A stretch of 64,000 nucleotides of DNA from Flavivirga amylovorans. Its GTDB lineage: Bacteria; Bacteroidota; Bacteroidia; Flavobacteriales; Flavobacteriaceae. Shown here piece by piece: positions 1 to 8,472 of this stretch (positions within the stretch are counted from its first letter, which is position 1; each line of letters opens with the position of its first letter). Under the pieces are notes generated by a model. That model worked only from the letters and a program-made list of their open reading frames with translations, had not been told where the DNA came from and did no database searches. The position numbers and the translations under genes were made by a program. The stretch spans positions 1-64,000 of the forward strand of contig NZ_JAUOEM010000010.1 of NCBI RefSeq assembly GCF_030540875.1, given 5' to 3'.

Positions 1-1
1 A

Positions 2-2908
2 GGTACCCCGAACGCAGAGATCACCTATAACATAGACGGGGGGGGCAATACGACGATCACATTAAGCGGAGCAGGCAGCGCGACCTTGAGCGCCTCCAAT
101 ACCGCCAGCAGTACGGTTAACCTGGTCAGCGTGGAGAACACCACTACGAGCTGTAGCCAGGCTGTAACGGGCAGTGCGACAGTCACAGTAAATCCATTAC
201 CAATAGCTGCTCCAATTACAGGTCCTTCAGAGGTTTGTGTAGGCGAAACGATTGATTTGACCGAAGGAACAACTGGTACTATAAATTGGACTTCATCAGA
301 CATTAGTATTGCTATTGTAGATGCTAGTGGTGTAGTAACAGGAGTTGATTTCGGTACTGTTAATGTTTATTATGAAGTAACTGATACGAATGGTTGTACC
401 TCTTTACCATCTGCAAATTATACAATTATTGTAGGATCTTCTACTGATACAGATGGAGACGGTTTAACCGATTGCGAAGAGACTACAGGTATTGATGATC
501 CATCAACACCGGAAGTACCAACAGGTACGAGTGATGAGAACGATCCATGTGATCCGATGCATACTGCTGTAGCGTTAATCGATACAGACGGAGACGGACT
601 TACCGATTGTGAAGAGACTACAGGAATTGATAATCCTGCTACACCTGAGGTGCCAACCGGAACTAGTGACGAGAACGATCCATGTGATCCGATGCATACT
701 GCTGTAGCGTTAATCGATACAGACGGAGACGGACTTACTGATTGTGAAGAGACTACAGGAATTGATAATCCTACTACACCGGAAGTACCAACAGGTACGA
801 GTGATGAGAACGATCCATGTGATCCGATGCATACTGCTGTAGCGTTAATCGATACAGACGGAGACGGACTTACTGATTGTGAAGAGACTACAGGAATTGA
901 TAATCCTGCTACACCAGAAATACCAACAGGTACGAGTGATGAGAACGATCCATGTGATCCAATGCATACTGCTGTAGCACTAACGGATACCGATGGCGAT
1001 GGTTTAACCGATTGTGAAGAAACTACAGGAATCGATAACCCTGCTACACCTGAAGACCCAACTAGTTATGGTCCAGGTCCATTTGATCCAAATAATGCCT
1101 GTGATCCGGTAGGTATTACTACTATTGATAGTGATGGAGACGGGCTTACTGATTGTGAAGAAACCACAGGAATTGATGATCCTGCTACACCTGAAGTACC
1201 AACCGGTACGAGTGATGTGAACGATCCATGTGATCCGATGCACACTGTTGTAGCGTTAACCGACACAGATGGCGATGGTTTAACCGATTGTGAGGAGACT
1301 ACAGGAATCGATAACCCTGCTACTCCAGAAGTACCAACGGGTACGAGTAATGAGAACGATCCATGTGATCCGATGCATACCGTTTTAGCATTAACCGATA
1401 CAGATGGAGATGGTTTAACCGATTGTGAAGAAACCACAGGAATTGATAACCCGGCTACCCCAGAAGTACCAACCGGAACTAGTGATGAGAACGATCCATG
1501 TGATCCGATGCATACCACTGTAGCATTAACAGATACCGATGGGGATGGTTTAACCGATTGTGAAGAGACTACGGGAATCGATAACCCGGCTACACCTGAA
1601 GTACCAACTGGTACGAGTGATGAGAATAATCCTTGTGATCCATCACATACAGCCGTAGCGTTAACCGATACCGATGGTGATGGTGTAACAGATTGTCATG
1701 AGTTAACACCACCAGACGGAGAAAGTCCTACTGATCCAAACGATCCTTGCGATGCTATATTAGCAGATATTACATTAGTTCAAACAGGAGTTTATTTGGT
1801 AGTAGATTGTGATGGAGATGGTGTGACAAACGGAGACGAGCTAACACCACCAGATGGTGAGAGTGCCACGGATCCAAATGAACCATGTGACTTTATTACT
1901 AGTGATATCACGTTAACCCCAGATGCAGCATTTTTAGCAGCAGACTGTGATGGAGATGGTGTGACAAACGGAGATGAATTAACACCACCAGATGGTGAAA
2001 GTGCCACGGATCCAAATGTACCATGTGACTTTATTACCAGTGATATGACATTAACCCCAGATGCAGCATTTTTAGCAGCAGACTGTGATGGAGATGGTGT
2101 CACAAACGGTGACGAATTAACACCTCCAGGAGGAGAAATGCAAACAGATCCGCATGACCCATGTTCATACAGACCTTCAGATATTACTGTAGTCGTAACA
2201 ACGACAGCAGATTGTACAGCTGGATTAGAGGTCACTAAATATGCAGATGCGTCAGATATAGAATTAGGCGATGAAATTAGATATACCATCGAGGTAGAGA
2301 ATACAGGAAATGTAACGTTAACTGATGTTGCTCTGATAGATATCTTCACAGATATTAACGGTAATCCACTAACCTTAACTGAAGAACCAGTATTTGATGA
2401 TGCCGATCTAGGCAGCACAGAAGGGACTCTGTTAGTAGGTGAGATAGCTACTTATACAGCTACTTTTGAGATTACACAGCAAGCGATTAATTCCGGAGGT
2501 GTTATGAATAGTGTAGAAGCCTCAGGTATCAGCCCAAGTTTTGAAACTGTAACCGATATAAGTGATGATGGTGATGATGTAGATGGGAATACAGAAGATG
2601 ATCCAACTGAGACCGAATTAGGTTGCTTAATAGTCATCAATGAATTCTCACCAAATGGAGACGGAGTCAACGAGTTTTTAATTATAAACTGTATCACCAA
2701 TTATCCAAACAATAAGTTAGAGATCTATAACCGTTGGGGTAATATCGTTTATAAAAAGAATGGTTATAACAACGAATTTGAAGGAACATCTAATGGAAGA
2801 AGTACCATAAACGGTACAGAGAAATTACCAGTAGGAACCTATTACTATGTATTAGACTTAGGAGATGGTTCTAAACCAAAGGTAGGATGGTTATACATTA
2901 ACAGATAA
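2..2908 (+). CDS. Giant surface adhesin with TSP3-like repeats and T9SS type B sorting domain (5' partial)
   Basis: The frame is open to the window edge, so the start codon and signal peptide lie outside. Visible order: a Ser/Thr-rich stretch, an Ig/PKD-like segment (about 180-430), nine Cys-containing DxDxDGxxDxxE repeats (446-1666), four shorter variants (1667-2218), a DUF11-like domain (about 2219-2540), and a C-terminal gliding-motility-associated CHU_C domain from about 2622 with the NEFSPNGDGVNE and YNRWGNIVY motifs. The Asp-rich repeats resemble calcium-binding thrombospondin type 3 repeats. The C-terminal domain is the known signal for export by the type IX system and attachment through PorP/SprF partners, one of which follows 29 bp downstream. 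The first 180 bases are far richer in G+C than the rest. An SprB-like role in adhesion or gliding is inference. Confidence 0.92.
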   Translation, partial: GTPNAEITYNIDGGGNTTITLSGAGSATLSASNTASSTVNLVSVENTTTSCSQAVTGSATVTVNPLPIAAPITGPSEVCVGETIDLTEGTTGTINWTSSDISIAIVDASGVVTGVDFGTVNVYYEVTDTNGCTSLPSANYTIIVGSSTDTDGDGLTDCEETTGIDDPSTPEVPTGTSDENDPCDPMHTAVALIDTDGDGLTDCEETTGIDNPATPEVPTGTSDENDPCDPMHTAVALIDTDGDGLTDCEETTGIDNPTTPEVPTGTSDENDPCDPMHTAVALIDTDGDGLTDCEETTGIDNPATPEIPTGTSDENDPCDPMHTAVALTDTDGDGLTDCEETTGIDNPATPEDPTSYGPGPFDPNNACDPVGITTIDSDGDGLTDCEETTGIDDPATPEVPTGTSDVNDPCDPMHTVVALTDTDGDGLTDCEETTGIDNPATPEVPTGTSNENDPCDPMHTVLALTDTDGDGLTDCEETTGIDNPATPEVPTGTSDENDPCDPMHTTVALTDTDGDGLTDCEETTGIDNPATPEVPTGTSDENNPCDPSHTAVALTDTDGDGVTDCHELTPPDGESPTDPNDPCDAILADITLVQTGVYLVVDCDGDGVTNGDELTPPDGESATDPNEPCDFITSDITLTPDAAFLAADCDGDGVTNGDELTPPDGESATDPNVPCDFITSDMTLTPDAAFLAADCDGDGVTNGDELTPPGGEMQTDPHDPCSYRPSDITVVVTTTADCTAGLEVTKYADASDIELGDEIRYTIEVENTGNVTLTDVALIDIFTDINGNPLTLTEEPVFDDADLGSTEGTLLVGEIATYTATFEITQQAINSGGVMNSVEASGISPSFETVTDISDDGDDVDGNTEDDPTETELGCLIVINEFSPNGDGVNEFLIINCITNYPNNKLEIYNRWGNIVYKKNGYNNEFEGTSNGRSTINGTEKLPVGTYYYVLDLGDGSKPKVGWLYINR
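446..1666 (+). repeat. Nine tandem 135-bp coding repeats (45 residues each)
   Basis: Nine head-to-tail copies encode DTDGDGLTDCEETTGID followed by a Pro/Thr linker and NDPCDPMHT. Eight copies are 45 residues; the fifth is 47 and has a divergent linker (SYGPGPFDPNNAC). Copies 2-4 are almost identical at DNA level, indicating recent duplication or gene conversion. Each unit has an Asp-rich calcium-loop motif and two Cys residues. Confidence 0.95.
1667..2218 (+). repeat. Four tandem 46-residue variant repeats
   Basis: Four copies of a second repeat type follow the first array without a gap. They share the D(T/C)DGDGVT core but continue with ELTPP and a PCD segment. Copies 2 and 3 are nearly identical at DNA level. 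This is a second amplification from the same ancestral calcium-loop unit. Confidence 0.9.
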
Positions 2909-2937
2909 AATAGAGCAAACACCTAAAGAAATTAAAA

Positions 2938-3870
2938 ATGATAAAGCTATCTTCATTAACAAAAAATTTGATTTTAATAGTGTTTGTTACACTATTAGGT
3001 CTAGAGTTAAATGCCCAGCAAGACCCGCAGTACACACAATATATGTATAATACGATGAGTGTGAACTCAGCCTATGCGGGTCAGAGGGATGTATTAAGTA
3101 TCACAGGTCTATACCGTACCCAATGGGTTGGGATGGAAGGTGCGCCCAAAACAATAACTTTTGGAATTCATTCCCCTTTAAGAAGCAACCGTTTGGGACT
3201 AGGGTTAAACCTAGTAAGTGATAAACTAGGCCCAGCGAGTGAAACCAATGTAGATATTAATTTCTCATATACCATCCCTATAGATGAAATACGAGGGACT
3301 GAGCTATCTTTTGGGATAAAAGGAGGTTTTCATTTATTAGATACAGATTGGAGTAAAGGTGTATTCCAATATCCAGATAGAGTTTTTAATGATAATCTAA
3401 GTTTATTTTCTCCAACTATAGGAGCAGGCTTATATTTACACTCAGAAAAGTGGTATTTAGGACTTTCTGTTCCGAACTTTTTTACAACAGACCATTATGA
3501 TGATGTTCAAGAGTCTATAGCTACAGAACGTTTACATTATTTTTTAATAGCAGGATATGTATTTGATATAGGAGAAAATACAAAACTGAAACCAGCAGCA
3601 TTGGTAAAGGCTGTTTCTGGGGCACCATTAATAGCCGACTTATCCTTGAATGCATTGTTTAATGAGAAACTAACCTTAGGATTAGGTTACAGGTGGGACG
3701 ATTCCATCAGTGGATTAGCAGGTTTTCAAATAAATCCGGGACTATTTATCGGTTATGCATACGATTTAACCACGACAGGGTTGAATAACTATAACAGCGG
3801 ATCGCACGAAATAATGCTGCGATTTGAATTACAACAAGCAGGGAGAATATTATCACCAAGATTCTTCTAA
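2938..3870 (+). CDS. PorP/SprF family type IX secretion system membrane protein
   Basis: The 310-residue product has a signal peptide (about 1-26, ending in LNAQ) followed by the family hallmark QDPQYTQYMYN, the NSAYAG segment and the RTQW motif. The rest is alternating beta-strand sequence expected of an outer-membrane barrel, ending in Phe. Family members (PorP in Porphyromonas, SprF in Flavobacterium) are needed for secretion or attachment of type B-sorted adhesins. It lies 29 bp after the adhesin gene and 14 bp before the OmpA-family gene, so the three are probably one operon. It is most likely the dedicated partner of the upstream adhesin. Confidence 0.93.
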   Translation: MIKLSSLTKNLILIVFVTLLGLELNAQQDPQYTQYMYNTMSVNSAYAGQRDVLSITGLYRTQWVGMEGAPKTITFGIHSPLRSNRLGLGLNLVSDKLGPASETNVDINFSYTIPIDEIRGTELSFGIKGGFHLLDTDWSKGVFQYPDRVFNDNLSLFSPTIGAGLYLHSEKWYLGLSVPNFFTTDHYDDVQESIATERLHYFLIAGYVFDIGENTKLKPAALVKAVSGAPLIADLSLNALFNEKLTLGLGYRWDDSISGLAGFQINPGLFIGYAYDLTTTGLNNYNSGSHEIMLRFELQQAGRILSPRFF

Positions 3871-3884
3871 AAAGATACAGGGAC

Positions 3885-5780
3885 ATGAAAAAAATATTAT
3901 TAATACTACCGTTATTGACATTACTGTTTGTAAACGTATCCTTTGGTCAAAAAGGTGTAACCAGAAAAGCGAAGAAGACATACAATAATTTATCGTATGT
4001 AAAAACGACCGAACAACTATTAGAATTGGCAAACGAAGGGAATAGAAACCCTGAGCTGCTAGAGAACTTAGCTAATTCCTTTTATTTTAATAGTAAAATG
4101 GAAGAAGCTTCACAATGGTATGGAGAGTTAATAGCTCAAAAAGAAAAAAACATAAATCCTGAAAACTACTTTAGATACTCTCAAGCTTTAAAAGGTATAG
4201 GAGCTTATGACAAAGCAGATAAAATCTTAAAAGAATTTATGAGATTACAGCCAGAAGATTCCAGAAGTAAACTATTTCACGCAGATTATTTAGAAACAAT
4301 TGAAAAACTTTCGGATGATTTTGAGATGAATAATCTAGAAATCAATACCCCATTATCAGATTTTGGAACTTCAATATATAAGGAACAATTAATATTTGCA
4401 TCCTCAAGAGGAGACGATGAAGAACTGTATAATTGGAACGAACAACCCTTTTTAGATATTTATGAATTGAATGCTAACGGAACAGCCGCAGAGATAAAAG
4501 GCGATATAAATACAAAATATCACGAATCGTCGACTGCCTTTACAAAAGATGGCAAAACAGTATACTTTACAAGAAACAATTACTATAAAGGAGAATTCAA
4601 AAAGAATTCAAAAAGAATCCATGGCTTAAAAATATATAAAGCTGAATTGAAAGAAGAAGGTTGGACCAATATAGAACCATTACCATTTAATAGTGACGAC
4701 TATAATGTAGCCCATCCTGCTCTTAATGTAGATGAGACAAAATTATATTTTGCATCCGACATGGAGGGGACTTTAGGTGCATCCGATATTTATGTGGTAG
4801 CAATAAATGAGGATGGTACTTATGGTGAACCAAAAAACTTAGGTTCTAAAATAAATACTGAAGGCAGAGAGAACTTCCCATATATAAGTGAAAAAGGGAC
4901 GCTTTACTTCTCATCTAATGGTCATCCGGGTTTAGGAGGGTTAGATGTATTCTATTTCAGAAATATAGAAAACATAGCTGCTTCAAACAATAAGACGATC
5001 AATATCGGGAAGCCAATCAACAGTTCGAAAGATGACTTTGAGTACATTATAAACGAAACCAGCTATGAAGGGTATTTATCTTCAAATAGAGAAGGTGGAA
5101 AAGGGGATGATGATATTTATAGCTTTACGAGAAATCCGTATCTACAATATATAACAGGAACTGTAGTCGATAAGAAGACGAATCAGGTTATATCTGATGC
5201 AGATGTTGTAATTTATAATCACGCTAATGAAGTTGCTAAGACATTAAAGTCTGATGCAAACGGAGCATTTAGTTTGAAGCTATCAGGAAGTCATAGTGAG
5301 TATAAATTAGGGGTGACAAAAGCAAACTATAAAGAAGCCATAGAAGTTTTTGATATCGATACAGATGCATTAGAATTACAACTAATAGCTAAGTTAGAGC
5401 GAAATGAAGTGGACTTATTTAAGTTATTAGATTTAAATCCTATATATTTTGATTTTGATAAATCTATTATACGATCTGATGCAGAATCTGAATTAACAAA
5501 GATCATTAATTATATGAAGGAGTATCCGGAAACAAAAGTAGATGTAAGATCTCATACAGACTCCAGAGGAGACAAAGCATATAATTTAATATTATCCAAT
5601 AGAAGGAATAAATCGACGATAGATTACCTTGTAGAAAAAGGAGGAATAGATGCAGGTAGGTTTACAGGACAAGGTTATGGTGAAACTATACTAATAAATA
5701 AATGTTCAAAAGGAGTTAAATGTTCTGAAGAGGAACACCAAGCTAATAGAAGAAGTGAGTTTATATTAGTAAAGGACTAA
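3885..5780 (+). CDS. OmpA family protein with TPR, PD40 and carboxypeptidase-regulatory-like domains
   Basis: The 631-residue product starts with a signal peptide (1-21, cleavage after SFG). It continues with TPR-like helices (about 45-125), a WD40/TolB-like PD40 propeller with SDIY and GLDVFYF blades (about 150-410), a carboxypeptidase regulatory-like beta-sandwich (about 420-490) and a C-terminal OmpA peptidoglycan-binding domain (about 515-631; FDFDKSIIR, HTDSRG, NRRSEF). This architecture is typical of the third gene in adhesin-PorP/SprF-OmpA loci. It probably links the outer-membrane complex to peptidoglycan. A terminator follows directly. Confidence 0.92.
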   Translation: MKKILLILPLLTLLFVNVSFGQKGVTRKAKKTYNNLSYVKTTEQLLELANEGNRNPELLENLANSFYFNSKMEEASQWYGELIAQKEKNINPENYFRYSQALKGIGAYDKADKILKEFMRLQPEDSRSKLFHADYLETIEKLSDDFEMNNLEINTPLSDFGTSIYKEQLIFASSRGDDEELYNWNEQPFLDIYELNANGTAAEIKGDINTKYHESSTAFTKDGKTVYFTRNNYYKGEFKKNSKRIHGLKIYKAELKEEGWTNIEPLPFNSDDYNVAHPALNVDETKLYFASDMEGTLGASDIYVVAINEDGTYGEPKNLGSKINTEGRENFPYISEKGTLYFSSNGHPGLGGLDVFYFRNIENIAASNNKTINIGKPINSSKDDFEYIINETSYEGYLSSNREGGKGDDDIYSFTRNPYLQYITGTVVDKKTNQVISDADVVIYNHANEVAKTLKSDANGAFSLKLSGSHSEYKLGVTKANYKEAIEVFDIDTDALELQLIAKLERNEVDLFKLLDLNPIYFDFDKSIIRSDAESELTKIINYMKEYPETKVDVRSHTDSRGDKAYNLILSNRRNKSTIDYLVEKGGIDAGRFTGQGYGETILINKCSKGVKCSEEEHQANRRSEFILVKD

Positions 5781-5805
5781 CGTTATTATATATTTATCAA
5801 ATAAA

Positions 5806-5837
5806 GAAAAGCATTCGTATAACTATGAATGCTTTTT
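5806..5837 (+). terminator. Rho-independent terminator of the adhesin/PorP/OmpA operon
   Basis: Inverted copies of AAAGCATTC and GAATGCTTT are followed by a T tract, 26 bp past the stop codon of the OmpA-family gene. Confidence 0.8.
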
Positions 5838-5900
5838 TATTTTATGGTGAAGCTTTAATTTTAATTTCTGATTAGAATATGTTTTTTAATATTTACTTGG

Positions 5901-5908
5901 TATTTTTG
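5901..5908 (+). promoter_or_regulatory. Candidate -7 element of the idi operon
   Basis: TATTTTTG matches the Bacteroidota TAnnTTTG core and lies only 7 bp before the idi ATG, so a transcript starting here would be almost leaderless. No good TTG element is seen at the usual distance upstream, which lowers confidence. Confidence 0.4.
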
Positions 5909-5915
5909 CTTTTCT

Positions 5916-6440
5916 ATGGAAGAAGAAAAAGTAATTCTGGTAAATGAAAAGGATGAACAAATTGGGTTAATGCCAAAAATGGAAGCCCATGAAAAAGCTT
6001 TATTGCATCGTGCATTTTCAGTTTTTATTTTTAATAATAAAAATGAATTAATGCTTCAGCAGCGAGCTTTTGGAAAGTATCATTCTCCTGGTCTTTGGAC
6101 GAATACTTGTTGTAGCCATCAACGGGATGGTGAAACTAATATTGAAGCAGGAAAAAGACGATTACAAGAAGAAATGGGATTTGTAGTTGCTTTAAAAGAA
6201 TCAATTTCATTTATCTATAAAGCGCCTTTTGACAACGGATTAACCGAACATGAGTATGATCATGTACTGTTAGGTAACTATGAAGAGGAACCTACTATTA
6301 ATCCGGAAGAAGTAGCTAGCTGGAAATGGATGCCTTTGGAAGAAGTAAAAGCAGATATTCTATTAAGACCAGAATTATACACAGAATGGTTTAAAGTCAT
6401 TTTCGATAAATTCTACGAACACATAAATATTTCTAAATGA
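5916..6440 (+). CDS. idi: Isopentenyl-diphosphate delta-isomerase, type I
   Basis: This 174-residue Nudix-fold enzyme interconverts isopentenyl and dimethylallyl diphosphate in the cytoplasm, feeding isoprenoid, quinone and carotenoid synthesis. TNTCCSHQ (63-70) carries the catalytic Cys. RRLQEEMGF (81-89) is the Nudix-like helix that supplies metal and acid-base residues. Length is normal for the family. Its stop overlaps the start of the next gene (ATGA), indicating translational coupling in an operon with queD-like and manA genes, although the pathways are unrelated. Confidence 0.95.
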   Translation: MEEEKVILVNEKDEQIGLMPKMEAHEKALLHRAFSVFIFNNKNELMLQQRAFGKYHSPGLWTNTCCSHQRDGETNIEAGKRRLQEEMGFVVALKESISFIYKAPFDNGLTEHEYDHVLLGNYEEEPTINPEEVASWKWMPLEEVKADILLRPELYTEWFKVIFDKFYEHINISK

Positions 6441-6847
6441 AGGTAACTGTTAGTAGGAAAGCACATTTTAATGCAGCACATCGGCTGTACAGAAAAGATT
6501 GGACTTTTGAAAAGAATGATGCTATTTTCGGTAAGTGTAACAATCCTAATTTTCACGGTCATAATTACGAACTTATTGTTAGTATAACAGGTGAGATTGA
6601 TCAGGAAACGGGTTATGTTATTGATATGAAAATTTTAAAAGAGCTTATAAAAGCTGAAGTTGAAGACGCTTTCGATCATAAAAACTTAAATGTAGAAGTA
6701 CCAGAATTTAAAGACTTAAACCCAACAGCAGAAAACATTGCTGTCGTAATTTACAATAAAATGAAGTTAAAGTTGGCGTCACATTTAAAATTGGAGATTA
6801 CCTTATTTGAAACACCTCGTAATTTCGTAACCTATTCAGGAAAATAA
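6437..6847 (+). CDS. queD: 6-carboxytetrahydropterin synthase / 6-pyruvoyl-tetrahydropterin synthase family
   Basis: This 136-residue T-fold enzyme has zinc-ligand histidines at H15, H40 and H42 (HFNAAH and HGHNY) and a catalytic Cys at C34 in KCNNPNFHGH. The Cys-Asn-Asn-Pro spacing resembles the PTPS branch rather than classical short QueD. The family converts dihydroneopterin triphosphate to 6-carboxytetrahydropterin (queuosine pathway) or to pyruvoyl-tetrahydropterin. QueD activity is the usual assignment in this phylum but is inferred here. The start overlaps the idi stop by 4 bp. Confidence 0.85.
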   Translation: MKVTVSRKAHFNAAHRLYRKDWTFEKNDAIFGKCNNPNFHGHNYELIVSITGEIDQETGYVIDMKILKELIKAEVEDAFDHKNLNVEVPEFKDLNPTAENIAVVIYNKMKLKLASHLKLEITLFETPRNFVTYSGK

Positions 6848-7819
6848 ATGAATAACACATTATACCCAATTAAATTCAGTCCTATTTTAAAAGAAAAAAT
6901 ATGGGGTGGACAAAAATTAAAAACCATTCTCAATAAAAAAAGTGATTTACCAAATATAGGTGAAAGCTGGGAGATTAGTGATGTAGAAGGGGATACATCT
7001 ATAGTGTCGAATGGGACTTTAAAAGGGCATTCTTTAAAGGTGCTTTTAGAAACTTTTAAAGGTCATTTAATAGGAAATAAAAACTATAAAGTATTTGGAG
7101 ATAAATTTCCTTTACTTATAAAATTTATTGATGCCCGAGAAGATTTATCAATTCAATTACATCCTAATGATGAGTTAGCAGCTAAAAGACATAACTCTTT
7201 TGGGAAAACAGAAATGTGGTACACGCTACAAGCGGATGAAGGTTCCAACTTAATCGTAGGCTTTAATCAAGACATGACCTCAGAAAAGTATTTAAGCCAT
7301 TTAGAAGATAAAACACTTACGGATATTTTAAATTTTGACGAAGTAAAAGTTGGTGATACTTATTTTATTGAAGTTGGTCGTATTCACGCTATAGGAGCAG
7401 GAGTTATGGTAGCCGAAATACAACAAACAAGTGATATTACATATCGTGTTTACGATTGGGATAGAGTAGATGATGAAGGTAATGAAAGAGAGCTACATAA
7501 TGATTTAGCCATAGATGCCTTCGATTTTAATATGCCAGATAATTTTAGAGTGGCATATTCTAAAACGGAAAATCAACCTAATGAAATGGTTAGTTGTCCT
7601 TATTTTACCACTAATTATTTAAAGGTTACTGAACCACTTAAAAAGAAAAATGAACATGATTCATTTATAATATACATGTGTGTAGAAGGAGATGCTGAAA
7701 TTTTGGTAAATGGTATTTCTGAATCTATTAAAAAAGGAGAAACTATATTATTACCAGCGGCAATAATAGATTATGAAATTGCTTCTAAAAATGCTACACT
7801 ATTGGAAGTTTATGTTTAA
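6848..7819 (+). CDS. manA: Mannose-6-phosphate isomerase, class I
   Basis: This 323-residue type I phosphomannose isomerase interconverts mannose 6-phosphate and fructose 6-phosphate, linking glycolysis with GDP-mannose and envelope glycan synthesis. Zinc-site residues are visible in QLHPND (Q103, H105), KTEMWY (E122) and the GRIHAIG loop. It is the short bacterial form with a C-terminal cupin lobe. The ATG directly follows the stop of the queD-like gene, so it is co-transcribed. Confidence 0.92.
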   Translation: MNNTLYPIKFSPILKEKIWGGQKLKTILNKKSDLPNIGESWEISDVEGDTSIVSNGTLKGHSLKVLLETFKGHLIGNKNYKVFGDKFPLLIKFIDAREDLSIQLHPNDELAAKRHNSFGKTEMWYTLQADEGSNLIVGFNQDMTSEKYLSHLEDKTLTDILNFDEVKVGDTYFIEVGRIHAIGAGVMVAEIQQTSDITYRVYDWDRVDDEGNERELHNDLAIDAFDFNMPDNFRVAYSKTENQPNEMVSCPYFTTNYLKVTEPLKKKNEHDSFIIYMCVEGDAEILVNGISESIKKGETILLPAAIIDYEIASKNATLLEVYV

Positions 7820-7846
7820 TTTTGCAATCAAATAAAAACACAGATT

Positions 7847-8116
7847 ATGGCAAATGTTAGAGACCTAAAAAAGGATATTAATTATGTTTTAGGTGATATT
7901 ATTGAAGCAGTTTACGTTTGGGAATATGCAAACACAGACAAAGACACAAAAAAGAGTGAAGCAATTATTGACGAAGCAATTGCTACATTTGATGAGTTAA
8001 TAGCTAAAGTTAATACTAAAAGTGTTGAAAATGCAAAAGCACACTTTAAGGCGATTAATACGGAGCTAGAAACTAAAGGAAGAGCTTTAATTGAAAAAAT
8101 TAATAAATTAGGATAA
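7847..8116 (+). CDS. Small conserved alpha-helical protein of unknown function
   Basis: The product is 89 residues, charged, without signal peptide or membrane segment, and predicted to be mostly helical with a Lys-rich C-terminus. I do not recognise a named domain. It starts 27 bp after manA and may be co-transcribed with it. Codon use looks like its neighbours and the frame ends cleanly before the tRNA promoter, so it is probably a real gene. Confidence 0.75.
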   Translation: MANVRDLKKDINYVLGDIIEAVYVWEYANTDKDTKKSEAIIDEAIATFDELIAKVNTKSVENAKAHFKAINTELETKGRALIEKINKLG

Positions 8117-8133
8117 ATTTTTTAACGGACTCC

Positions 8134-8163
8134 TTGTAAATGTTAAATTAGATATTATATTTG
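8134..8163 (+). promoter_or_regulatory. Promoter of tRNA-Thr
   Basis: TTG at 8134-8136 and TATATTTG at 8156-8163 match the Bacteroidota -33/-7 consensus with a 19-base spacer. The -7 core lies 14 bp before the mature tRNA 5' end. Confidence 0.8.
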
Positions 8164-8177
8164 CAACCGTTAAATAA

Positions 8178-8251
8178 GCCGATGTAGCTCAGCTGGCTAG
8201 AGCAGCTGATTTGTAATCAGCAGGTCGTGGGTTCGAGTCCCTCCATCGGCT
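8178..8251 (+). tRNA. tRNA-Thr (anticodon TGT)
   Basis: The 74-base cloverleaf has acceptor stem GCCGATG/CATCGGC and discriminator T. The anticodon stem is GCTGA/TCAGC with loop TTTGTAA, placing anticodon TGT at 8212-8214. The T arm contains GGTTCGAGTCC-type sequence. CCA is not encoded. The final 17 bases plus two more recur 157 bp downstream. Confidence 0.96.
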
Positions 8252-8410
8252 CTAAAAAAGTAAATAACGCAAAGGAAGTCAATATTAGTTTTAAAGCTAT
8301 TTTTTGACTTGGGAGAAGAAGTTTATCCTGAGCATTACTGAGAAACAAAATATATTTTGTTTTAAAGGTAGCAAACAAAGTTTGTCGAAGGGAGTCCCTC
8401 CATCGGCTCT
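8235..8410. repeat. 19-bp direct repeat of the tRNA-Thr 3' end (att-like)
   Basis: GAGTCCCTCCATCGGCTCT occurs at 8235-8253, inside and just past the tRNA, and again at 8392-8410. Such tRNA 3'-end duplications are the usual footprint of site-specific integration. Here only 138 bp separate the copies and no integrase gene is nearby, so any element has been lost or reduced. Confidence 0.75.
8319..8396. repeat. Split palindromic intergenic repeat with a 20-bp palindrome inside
   Basis: AAGTTTATCCTGAGC (8319-8333) and GTCGAAGGGAGTC (8384-8396) match the two halves of the intact element at 32189-32218 (opposite strand). Here they are separated by about 50 bases that include the perfect palindrome AAACAAAATATATTTTGTTT at 8343-8362. 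Confidence 0.6.
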
Positions 8411-8420
8411 TAATAAAAAC

Positions 8421-8452
8421 AAAAAAGACCTTTCATTTGAAAGGTCTTTTTT
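8421..8452. terminator. Bidirectional terminator between tRNA-Thr and the DUF4369 lipoprotein gene
   Basis: AAAAAAGACCTTTC and GAAAGGTCTTTTTT form a perfect inverted repeat with a short loop. A tract on one side and T tract on the other let it serve both the tRNA region and the convergent minus-strand gene. Confidence 0.85.
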
Positions 8453-8472
8453 GTTTTGGTAACATTTTGATT

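Noticed and set aside
446-1666. Regular repeats that could suggest a CRISPR array
   Set aside because: The units are 135 bp, continuous and in frame with no unique spacers; they encode protein repeats.
1066-2418. Long open frames on the opposite strand of the adhesin repeats
   Set aside because: They mirror the repetitive codon pattern of the adhesin and encode low-complexity Ser/Val/Pro sequence with no domain.
8178-8410. Intact integrated element at tRNA-Thr
   Set aside because: The repeats are only 138 bp apart and enclose no integrase or cargo gene.
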